Shown piece after piece: positions 12,541 to 22,797 of a stretch of DNA of 64,000 nucleotides. The stretch spans positions 867,884 through 931,883 of the forward strand of contig MU008180.1 in NCBI GenBank assembly GCA_010909165.1, given 5' to 3'. Source of the stretch: Anthoceros angustus (Eukaryota > Streptophyta > Anthocerotopsida > Anthocerotales > Anthocerotaceae). A model generated the notes under the pieces. It searched no databases. It was not told the DNA's origin and saw only the letters and a program-made list of their open reading frames with translations. A program made the translations under genes and the position numbers. Numbering within the stretch: the first letter of the stretch is position 1; each line of letters starts with the position of its first letter.

Positions 12541-13819
12541 GCACGCGAAGCAAAATGAGTGAAGCATCAGCGACAATCAGCCACACGGAAGGAAGGGCTG
12601 AACATGGAGAGTGATGTAGCTGGAACGCCATCGGGGGTCACATGTAGTGGTGTGATGGTGGTGTAACAACTTACAAGGTTAGTGGCGTGTTCCAGCAAGC
12701 ATGGGAGGCACTAGGCAAGGAGATGCGCTCACCACGGTGGCTCACCACCATGGAAGTAGCAAAGACAAAACACGTTGAACTGATCACCGAGAGGTATCCG
12801 GAAATGGATTATGTGGAATACAAGAGGAGCCACCGTTCCTAGCATCCTTGGAGTTGGAGGAAGGCCTTGATGTCTCCAAAATTGCAAAACAACTTGCTTT
12901 ACCTCTTGGGTCAAACAATCGAACGAGCCTTCCGTCCCCACCCACAAGCACCTCCTCGGTGCACTTTGCAAATCGCTGGTCCAAGATGGCGTACACACAC
13001 GCCGACCCCAAGGACCCGCCAAGGGCGATGCTCCACTTCTTGCCTCACATCCTCGTAAGCACAATATTCATGAAGGTTTGTCTTGCCTTCAACTTATCGA
13101 CGCTTGTACACTCCGCAGCCTTCTTCATGGCCGCCCCGGAAAGCTAGGGATGTGGCTCGAGCCTTCACCCCTCGCAATGCGGGAAGAACTCCTTGAGGCC
13201 ACGAAGCTGGAAAAAGCATCTAGCACCTTGGCCTTGCTATCGAATTGAAGTGGGCAGTTCTATGTAAGAAAATGTGACCAAGTTCACGAGCAACACGGCC
13301 ACACTGCATCACAACGCCCCATCACTGGGTGAGATCCCACCGCCTTGCCGCACGAACCGCCTTGACCGCCTGGATGAAAGAGGTGTTGTTTGCTCGCCTA
13401 CCGCCTCCGTTCTTCCACAACAACATTCAATCGTGGATTAGATCCCTTCTCACCATGTAAGGGTGCCTCCATGTGCAAAGATGCTCCAGATCTTGCCTAA
13501 CATCTTCCACACACAAAGATACATTTCGAAATTGCTTTTCCCTCCATCGGCGCTTCCAGGCAGCGTGCTTCGCTCTCTTAAGTGCACTCGAAGAGGGATG
13601 CACTGCTGGAGCCATTCGATTCCTTGGCCTGCTCTGGACAGGGCTCCCCTTCCTGCCTCCCTCCGTACGTCGCAGCTCACAATCCTAGGCACATGGTTCA
13701 CACACGGGTACGGAGCGCCCTCAGCGCAAAGCAGGAAGGCGAAAAGGCTCGCAGGCGTGCAGATCGGAGGTTATGCTCTCATCAAAGATGAGCCGCAGCA
13801 ACTTGGGTACCTCGTTTTG

Positions 13820-14060
13820 AAATTCCGCTTACCCAAACTTTGAAATTCAAACAAGTTTACACTTGTTTGTGACCATGCCTCACTTTTAGTGTTCCGTGTT
13901 CACTTGGGATGGTTTGAAATTCAAAGCCGGACTTTGAAATTCCAGCGTATTCCAAACTTTGAAATTTGAACAAGTGCCAAACTTGAGTGTGATAGACTCA
14001 CTTTGTTCCGTGTTCACTTGATGGGATGGTTTGAAATTCAAATGAACTTGGGTTGTGTGT
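13820..14060. repeat. TTTGAAATTC(AAA) motif array, X copy A
   Basis: The near-palindrome TTTGAAATTCAAA and its shorter forms recur about six or seven times in 240 bp, separated by CACTTGTT/GTTCACTTG words. The same array lies at 22,275-22,505 in copy B. Its place near the end of the unit recalls subterminal binding sites of DNA transposons. That role is inferred. Confidence 0.75.
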
Positions 14061-14327
14061 CTTGTGCTCACTTTTTGTGTCCAAAGTTCACTTGTCCATC
14101 CGTGATCAAACAATTAAATACCATATGCACAAATCATATCCTTTAACTCGAGCATTTTAATGTGGACTTGTTGCCTTGCTCTTAGTTATGGGAAAAAAAT
14201 TGAATCATTTCGATAGATATTCTAGTGGGAGAATTTTCGTTCGGGACATATAACACGCTATGCCGTCCCACATAATGTGGTCTACCTAACCGTGCTTGGA
14301 CCCATAGTGTCGTAAGTATTCTTCTTG

Positions 14328-17020
14328 ACTGCTCACCCTCCTCCGTTCATTACGGCCTTTAGCTCATGACTCCCTCTCCAGTGATCGGATACCTCCGTCC
14401 AGGCTCGGGACTTCCTCCGGCTCTTACAGCAGCGTCCAACTCCTTGGATAGTCGCGATTTTCCTCCGTCTTGAGGCCAGAGGCTATCTGTTTCGTGCTCG
14501 AGTCGTGGATTCTCTCGTTGAGAATCACTGCTGCTCAAGCGCATCTTGGGTTGTAGCTCCGGCGTGTCCTTCATCCTCCATCTGCTGCGCCTCCCTTCTA
14601 CCTCCTGCTGTACTCGAGATCCTATCTCCCAGTCTTGGCCTCCACTCCTCCTGGCACTTTGTCACGGCCTTGAGTTAGCCTCGGTTTGCTGTGACTCTCT
14701 CCACGGTTCGATCACGTGCATAGTGATCCGGTCGCTCTTTGTGACTTGAGCTCCTTCGCCGCCTTTCAGGCCTCGCCCACTTGGCTCTGGCGCCGCCTCC
14801 GAGTCGAGCTCTCTGCTTGTGCGGGCCTCTTCCGCCTCTGCTGCGCTTCCCCTCTTCGCTGCAAGGTCCTCCGCCCGCTTGGGCCTCCCAGGCTTGCTTG
14901 TCGGTGAAGAACCTTAACCAGTCTGCTTGAACCGGGCCTCGCTCCGCCACCGGCGTTTCCCTCCTCGATCGGCGAGGACTCCGCCTTTTCCTTTGCCCCT
15001 CGGCCTTCACTTGCTCTTGGGTTCCACCATCCTCCTCGGGTGGCCTCCACTTCACAGGTCTTCTCATGTACCACAGACCCCAAAGCATTCCGTCCATGGC
15101 GGTGGCAGGACTCCGTGTTTCTTCCACGGCCGCGGTGAGGCCCCCACAAAGTCCGTAGTGGGGCCGGCATTTCTCGATCCGAGGACCTCCATACCCGTCG
15201 GAGTAAGTCGGTGGGTTCTCGGACCTAATCGGGACCCTCGGGTCACAGTGGTGGTCGAGTCTCACCCTCTTTGGCCCTCTTGGCCTCTAACTCCTTTGTG
15301 CCCTCTTTCTCACAGGGGCTCGGAGGAGGTGAGGGGTCAGGAGCAAGCTCTTTTGCCCCTTCACTGTCGGGGCAGGCCGGCTCGAGGTGGGGGCTGCGCG
15401 GTGACCTCCTGCTCCTTGGGCCACGTCCTTTGCCCTCCTTACGCCTCTTGACCTCTTGCCACTCAGGCGGGGTAAGTCTGGCACCTTGAGGTCTTTGCGT
15501 TGGTAAGCGGCGTCTTCCGCCTCTTGGCTCCCGTTGAGTTCGTCGGGGCTCGGCGTCGTTGTTGTGGTTTGTTGCCGGTCGGGAGCCGCGCCCTCGGCAT
15601 CGGCTCCCTCTGTGCTCGGAGGGGCACCAAAAGGAGGAAGGGAATCGCCTCCCAAACTTCCACAGGTGGTGAGGGGTTCGCTCAGGGTATGGAGTCGGAA
15701 TCCTCGATCGTCCTCCTCCGAGTCCTGGTCTTGAAGGGCGACCCCCACCTCAGGCGCCCTTGCACGCTCTACTTGGCGGGGCCTCCTGGGCGCCCTCAAG
15801 CTCTCCCTCCTTGAGGAGCTCGAAATGTCCCCATACATGAATCGGTATGGGGTCGATGGCGAGGCTTCGCTCCTTAGCTTGCGTGCCTCTGGCCGGGCGA
15901 AGATAATCCTTCCCAGTCGCTCTCTTCCCATTGGGCGCATGCGAGAATACCAGGTTATCACCAAGGTGATCCACCTTGGTGGCGAGTTCAATGGACAATG
16001 ATCCGGGCTACCGCCCTTACTCGGATCGGCGGATCGGATATCAACCATCCGTTGGTTGTCCCTGCGTTCGAGCCTCAACGCCGCTGGGCGCCTATCTTCC
16101 CCGCCTTAAGGGGCTCGGCATTCTTCCTCCTTGAGGGTTGTAGGCCATCCTCGGGACCTCAAGGTCCATCGCCTCGAGTCCTCCGGAGGTTCTTGGATCG
16201 GACCTCCTTGTTGATCGCCGCCCGGCATCTTCGGGCAAACTCCGGACTAGTAGCGTTGTCAAAGGTCCAGACCATTTGGAACACGTCCGGATGCCACTCC
16301 GCACCAATTCCCTGCTTCCTCCGGCCGGGGCCCGAAGTCCGGATAGCGCGGGTCACAATGTTGCGCTCCACGGTCCATGGCTCCCAGACTTCGGCTTTTG
16401 GGTGCCATTGCTTTCTCCTCCTCTTGTTCTTTGTGGCTGCTGGCGTCCGTGCGATGTTCCTCCTTGCGCGTTGTTGCTCCAACCTGATGCGCCACGCTCT
16501 GGTGGCCCAGGCGCCGGGCGGATTGCGGGCGCAAGGCTGTGAGGATGCGGGCTGCGAGACCTCCCTCCTTGGCGCGCTTGTGGAAGTAAGCTGGCGGAAG
16601 GCGCCTCTTCGTTGTCCGTAGCGCGAGTGCATGGCGTACTCGACCCTCGCTTCCTGCGGCCTTCGCGCGCGCGCGCGTGAATACTGCCTGCGGCCTCAGC
16701 AGGTTACAGTCTGACCTCTGCATGCCCGACCTCCACTCGGGGCCGTCACGTGGCGCCGCCTCGTCATCCTCACGCCTCGCTCCTGGGTTACTTTTGGCGT
16801 ACTTATCCTATTTTGACACAGGTGGGTTCGGACTTATCCGTTACTCGGCGTGGTCCGGAGCTTGCCATAGTGGTCCAGGGTCCGTTGTTCACTCAGTCGG
16901 AGTATACTCGAGCCTCGTCGGGCGCTTCAATTTATTCCTCCTTTTCCGCCTTATTTATCCTTCAATCCTAAAAAAGCGAAACCCTACTTATTTCCTAACT
17001 CCCGAGTGCATAGCCCCACA
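14328..17020 (-). mobile_element. Partial gypsy element: gag part, leader and 5' LTR
   Basis: Minus-strand 5' portion of a relative of the 181-7,919 element. The right part, 15,627-17,020, aligns with 6,455-7,919 (shared words GGCACCAAAAGGAGG and ACCAAGGTGATCCACCTTGG, then leader and LTR). The left part, 14,328-15,600, has charged minus-strand frames but no clear match to the first copy. RT and integrase are missing: the element is cut at the end of X copy A. Confidence 0.7.
16409..17020 (-). repeat. LTR 3 (5' LTR of the partial gypsy copy)
   Basis: Minus-strand TGTGGGGCTATG..AGCA, 612 bp. The PBS-like TGGCACCCAAAAGC starts one base beyond the CA end, at 16,407. This is the copy that best shows both LTR borders. 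Confidence 0.8.
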
Positions 17021-17689
17021 CCATGTTTTGTAGTACTTGCAATGGCGTACGATTAAAATATGTAGGCAAGGGTTGCTGCGGAGAGTCGGGGTGAGATCGG
17101 CAGGTGAATCGCCCAAATCTTGACCGTCGTTCCCTGTCCTCCTTCAACAAGCTGCCCATCGAGCGTGTTTAATTCTATGAGGAGGAGCATGTGGCGTGGT
17201 GAGGTCTGTGTGGCACAGGAAAAGGGAGAGGCGGGTATACATGTGCGGTGAGAGGTTCTCGGAAGAAGAGGTGAGTATCTTTGTGGTAAGGGAAATTGTG
17301 GTTGCGTTTGAGGAAGCGGAGTAATAGAAGAGGCGAGTGAGACCGATGGGGGTGGACGGCGAGTCGCGGCATTCTGATCAGTGCCTAATTCCGGGAAGTT
17401 CGGACCCCTAGGAGGAATTAGAGTAGATGTGAGTCTATGTGTGTGTGTGGGAGGGCGACCCTCGGAGACCCCGTCCGTGGGCCGGAGTGTTTGAGTAGTC
17501 ACAGCACGTGCGTCTTGGCACTGTGAGGCCCGGATGGTTGAGTCAACCGCTGCGGTGGCGAGCAGCGCCACTCTGATGTGAGAACCCCGCGGCGGTGGGT
17601 CCTCCACGATTGGTGATTCCCGGTAGAGTGGTGGTTGAGTGGGTAAGCGTCGGTTGTGGTAGGTTAGAACGTAGATTAGCTCATCTTGA

Positions 17690-18080
17690 CACAAAACCAT
17701 TCCCTTGGGATCGAATCCTAGGACTATAACGACATAGAGGGTAAATGTGGCCTCCTTGCGTCTTTGGATGCAAAAAACCCATTCCACAGCGGCATGAAGA
17801 CAAATTTTGGAAGGGTCTTCCCATTCGCAAAGGCGCTGAGGTTGTAGAGGGTAATTATCACGTGGAAGTAGGGCCACGGCTATACGAGCTTCTAAACAAG
17901 GGAAGGCTTGGGCAAGCAGGTGATGCTGCTTGAGCGGAGACTACGTGGTGCAGGCCAAAGTCGAGATCTTTGAGCAAGCCAATTTGGATCCCCACAACAG
18001 AGCGAGGTTGTCAAGTATTGGGTAAGCCCTCTGATGCAGGCCACGCTAGAAGCCCTAGAGCCGGACCAAGCTGAATTGTA
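17690..18080 (+). pseudogene. X plus-strand ORF remnant, copy B
   Basis: A frame from 17,745 to 17,933 reads HEDKFWKG and then AEVVEGNYHVEVGPRLYE, followed by LLNKGRLGQ. This is ordinary-looking protein with charged and aromatic residues in plausible order. Frame changes follow. Copy A has the same words at 9,290-9,440. I do not recognise the family. Confidence 0.45.
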
Positions 18081-19449
18081 GGTGGCTAGACTTACGGACA
18101 ATGGAGAGACTTGAATGGACAAAAATTGGGAAACTTGACTCCAATGTTGGACAATTTTGGCGTTTTCACTAGTGAATCAAGAGAGCCTCCGCATGTGCAT
18201 AGGAGAGCCTTCCTTCAACACACACACTCCCCAGCCACAAGAACAAACATGGGCGGAAAATAGTCTCTCGACATGATACACCTCTAGTTTCCCGTTTCTT
18301 GATTCCTTCTTGGAGACTAGCTTGGATTGTGTATCCTCACTCTCATCTTGGTGGGCCACGATGTCTATGATCAGCGCTTTCATTTGGACGTGGGTAGTCT
18401 CTCAAGCATCATGCGCTGCCGGATCTGCGGTTCTTGGGATCACCGCCAAATGACCACATGGTCTTCCGGACACTTGCCCAGTGGGCTGCCGAGCCATGAA
18501 TGGTCTTCGCGCCATACGCCTTGCATGTGCTCCAACCCCGTGCGCCCGCACCCCCACCGCTCCATAATCGCCGCATGCGCTGCGCCGCCATCGCGACCCC
18601 GCGCCACCGCAACACCCCGCACCCATCTCGCAGCCATGGCTCACTTGCTTCAAGCTTACCTTTGTACAAACCTCGGCGGGGCGGGGGATTTTGCGTTAGA
18701 GCTTATCACCGCAATCTTGCAATTCGCAAAGTGCTCCATATTCATGCGGAGTGCATCGAGACCTTTGCGTGTGAAGATGGTTACGGACCATGGTATTTAG
18801 AAGTCGGATCAAGGTCATTTCGTGAAGGCATGGGCATATGTCCTAGTTTCCCTCCCTCACAAGCTCTTTAAAGGACTCTATGCGAGTCCGGCACATACAA
18901 TAGCCGGCCTCCTTCCACTCGTTCCAACAGTGGGAACTTGCAACTCTCTCACAGGTTGAAAGAAGGGTGACCTCCAGCGGAATCGTAGTCAAAGTGTACA
19001 CACAACCATCGGCTCACGCCGGAGTAGTATTACCCACAACTACCTTGTCACAGGAGGAAGTTTTGCTTGCTCCATGGGCCAGTAATGTGCTCCGTGGTCA
19101 CATGCCTTCTGCATTTTGCCAAATAAAAACTTGAACCTTCATCCCTAGGATCTTGCGCACGAGAAAGTTGTCTCCAAGCTCTAAGAGGTGCGAGTTCGAG
19201 ACATCCTCATTTGCAACCTCGTCAGCAGCGGCCCATCCTCTCCGGAGCATTTAGCGCAATGGTGCGATTGCACGCGGGTCTCAGGTCGACCAGCGGGATC
19301 CCTATTGGCCTCAAAGTGGCGAATGCGGATGCATATGGGGCAGCTCACATGCCGCATGGTCCATCCATGCAAATAGCACAAAAACGCTAGATGCCGCATC
19401 TTGAGCCGAGGTTGGTTGCATCCGGCGGAGTCCGTAAATGTGCATGCCT

Positions 19450-20680
19450 TTAGAACCGGGATTGGTGCACACCCCACGGCACTGCGGTTGACTTCATTCT
19501 TTCCCACCAACCAAAAACCCTCGCCTTTCGCCACTTGCATAGGAGGATCTTGCCCCATGAGATATCTTTGGACGCAGGAACTCGACAAGCGTCTGCGGCC
19601 TCTGCGGCCTTGCCGGTGAAGGTGGCGACTCTTCTCCACGTAGTGCCCTCTTTAATATGGCACCCCCATCGTGCTCCCCTTTTTAGTGTCGACCCAAAAT
19701 AACTCCACATTTGCATCCCCAGTTAGACACAGGTACCTCGCCACAAAATAGCTTGGTGCAAGCCTTAAAGCGAAGGCACCATCCACCACATCCAATGCTC
19801 CGTGGCCTCTTGTATCCATTGGACAGCAACCGGTCCAGTGTAGCATAAGGGCATCTTTGGACAAAGAGAGTGTCTTGCATGTCATCACTAATGTAAAAGT
19901 GGTAAAACTTTTGAACATTGCAATAGGGGTCCTCCTCTACCAGCCCCATCCGCATATATGTAACATGGACTAGGATAGTCACTTGATCACTATGCGATTG
20001 CATTGATTGTATCTCGTTACGAACTTGGAAAGCATAGTTAGCGAAGTCCATATGAAACTATCACATCCTCGAAAATCAATGCATTTAGAAACTCGAGGGG
20101 CTTGCCATCTTTGGGCGTAATCATGTGAAATGAAGGCAGCCAGCTTATCTTGAAGGAATTCAATCATCGAAGGATGAGTTTCCCTATAGACTAGCTTTAT
20201 TACGGTCTTAGAGGTTCCGTCCTCATTCACTCCCACTTCTGGTACTCAAAGCACCGCCACTTGACGTCACCTCGGCAAAATTGCTTGTGAAACCTCCTTA
20301 GGACGAGGGCCGACTTAGAAACTCCACAAGCTGCATTTACCAAGCAAACATTTTCGCCTATACCGATCCTCATCGGTGCTCTAGGACATAAAACAGATTG
20401 CACCATCTCGCAGACGGAGGTAAAACATCTCCGAGGAGCGTAGCACTTGTCCCCCTCCTCGGGTTTCTCTCCACACACCCCACAGCTGCACGCGCACAGG
20501 AGGTGCACTTTTGACAGGGCACTGCGTAGCAAGTTCAGAGCGTCCTTCAAAAACGCCATCTCGACATGGTACCTACAACAACAGACATTTCTCTCTTGCA
20601 GGGACTTGATGAAGAAGGGCTTCAGTTTCTCAAATGCTCGTTGGCCAATGTTGATGTTCGGATGCTCCTTTGAGCGCAAA
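19450..20680 (-). pseudogene. X transposase-like ORF remnant, copy B
   Basis: The better copy of the X minus-strand coding region. In order from the N-terminal side come HPNINIGQRAFEKLKPFF (about 20,665), RNVCCCRYHVEM, VYRETHPSMIEFLQDKLAAF (20,190), VHVTYMRM.. with EEDPYCNVQKFYHFYISDDM (about 19,950-19,880), an SDG-like segment near 19,780, HDG..ILKR near 19,660, and FWLVGKNEVNRSAV near 19,520. The CCC..H cysteine cluster and the glycine-rich KR box suggest a DDE-type transposase-like protein. This is my inference; the family is unnamed to me. At least five frame changes break it. Confidence 0.55.
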
Positions 20681-20809
20681 AAACTACTGTCTGCGGATCA
20701 AACACGTGATGCATGCTCGGAACACAACCCTCTAAAGAGCCACATGAAGTGCCTCCCTCTCAAAGAAAGTGACGGACATCACGAAGTGAGCGGGTCTCGG
20801 CAAATGAGC

Positions 20810-21010
20810 ATTGCATACGGATGAAATGAGCAAGAGCAGAGCAAATGAGCATTGCACCCGAACAAATGACCGAGGCCGGCGCAAATGAGCATTGCACCAG
20901 AACAAATGACCGAGACCAGAAATGACCGAGCCGGGCAAATGACGAGCTAAGCGCAAATGCCCGAAGCAGGACAAATGACCGAGCAGGCAAATGACCGAGG
21001 GCAGTGCGGC
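20810..21010. repeat. Minisatellite, X copy B
   Basis: Counterpart of 12,300-12,540, with units of the form CAAATGACCGAG and CAAATGAGCATTGCACC. It is shorter than copy A because most CAGG words appear as CG. Confidence 0.75.
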
Positions 21011-22274
21011 AGAGCAAGCTGCGCCAAAAGATAGTGAAGCGGCTCAGCGACAATCGCCACCACGGAAGGAAGGGCTGAACATGGAAAGTGATGTAGGGAG
21101 CTCTGAGGTCACATGTAGTAGTGTGATGTTGGCGAGGTGTAACAACTTACAAGGTTAGTGGCGTGTTCAGCGCAAGCATGGAAGGCACTAGGCAAGGAGA
21201 GATCGCTCACCACGGTGGCGGTGTGCTCACCACCGATTGGAAGTAGCAAAGACAAAACACGTTGAGCGATCACGAGAGGTATCCGAAATGGATTATGTGG
21301 GTCTGGAATACAAGAGGAGCCACCGTTGCCGCCTAGCATCCTTGGAGTTGGAGGAAGGCCTTGATGCCGTCTCCCAAAATTGCAAAACAACTTGCTTTAC
21401 CTCTTGGGTCAAACAATCGACGAGCCTTAGTCCCCACCCACACCGGCGCACCTCCTGGTGCACTTTGCAAATCGCGGGTGCGAAGATGGCGTGCCACAAC
21501 ACGCCTGCTGACCCCAAGGACCAAGGCGGATGCTCCGACTTCTTGCCTCACATCCTCGATAGCACAATATTCATGAAGGTTTGTCTTGCCTTCAACTTAT
21601 CGGGCAGCTTGTACACTCCATGACTTCTTCATGGCATACGATGTTAGGAAAGCTAGGGATGTGGCTTTCGAGCCTTCACCCCTCTGCAAGGAAGAACTCC
21701 TTGAGGCCACGAGCTGGAAAAAGCATCTAGCACCTTGGCCTTGCTATCAGGAATTGAAGTGGGCAGTTCTATGAAAATGTGACCAAGTTCACGAGCAACA
21801 CGCCCTGCATCTAGCAGCCCCATCGCTGGCTGGTGAGATCCGCCCCTTGCCGGCAGAACCGCCTTGACGCTCTGTGGATGAAAGAGGTGTTGTTGCTCGC
21901 CTCGGCACACTCCGTTCTTCCACAACAACATTCAATCGTGGATTAGATCCCTTCTCACCATGTAAGGTGCCTCCTCCACAGCAAAGATGCTCCGACATCT
22001 TGCCTAACATCTTCCACACACAAAGATACATTTGAAATTGCTTTTCCCTCCATGCGCTTCCAGGTGCTTCGCTCTCTTAAGTGCACTCGAAGAGGATGCC
22101 TTTGCTGGAGCCATTCGATTCACCCTGCGACGGGCTCCCCCTGCCTCCCTCCGTCGTGGACTCACAATACTAGGCACATGGTTCACACAGGTGCAGCGCC
22201 CTCAAAAGCGGCGAAAAGGCTCGCGCGGTCGGAGGTTATGCTCTCATCAAAGATGAGCCGCAAACTTGGGTACC

Positions 22275-22505
22275 TCGTTTTGAAATTCCGCTTACCCAAA
22301 CTTTGAAATTCAAACAAGTTTACACTTGTTTGTGACCATACCTCACTTTTAGTGTTATTCACTTGGGATGGTTTGAAATTCCCGCCAAAGCGGACTTTGA
22401 AATTCAGCGTATTCAAACTTTGAAATTTGAACAAGTGCCAAACTTGAGTGTGAGACTCACTCTCGGTGTTTGTGTTCACTTGATGGGATGGTTTGAAATT
22501 CAAAT
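22275..22505. repeat. TTTGAAATTC motif array, X copy B
   Basis: Same array as at 13,820-14,060, with six or so TTTGAAATTC words, some as the palindrome TTTGAAATTCAAA. Confidence 0.75.
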
Positions 22506-22797
22506 GAACTTGGGTTGTGTGTCTTGTCTCACTTTTTGTGTCCAAAGTTCCTTGTCCATCCGTGATCAAACAATTAAATACCATATGCACAAATCATATC
22601 CTTTAACTTTCGAGCATTTTAATGTGGACTTGTTGCCTTGCTCTTAGTTATGGGAAAAAAATTGAATCATTTCGATAGATATTCTAGTGGGAGAATTTTG
22701 GAGGTGGACATACGTCTGGCGTTGCGTCCCACATAATGGTAGTCTACCTACTTGTGCTTGGACCACAGCGTAGTGTATAAGTATTCTTCTTGGATTA

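Larger units (their letters stand above)
8590..14327. mobile_element. X repeat unit, copy A (putative DNA transposon)
   Basis: A 5.7-kb segment collinear with 17,067-22,797. It holds a plus-strand coding remnant near its left end, a minus-strand transposase-like remnant in the middle, a minisatellite at 12,300-12,540 and an array of TTTGAAATTC words at 13,820-14,060. Homology with copy B stops abruptly near AGTATTCTTCTTG at 14,327. Terminal inverted repeats and target-site duplications were not found, so the ends are homology borders and not proven element ends. Confidence 0.65.
17067..22797. mobile_element. X repeat unit, copy B (putative DNA transposon)
   Basis: Collinear with 8,590-14,327 and nearly the same length. 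It starts only about 46 bp beyond LTR 3 and ends next to a chromovirus integrase remnant. Stretches without CG or CAG/CTG match copy A almost base for base, while CG-rich stretches differ by many small indels. Confidence 0.65.
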
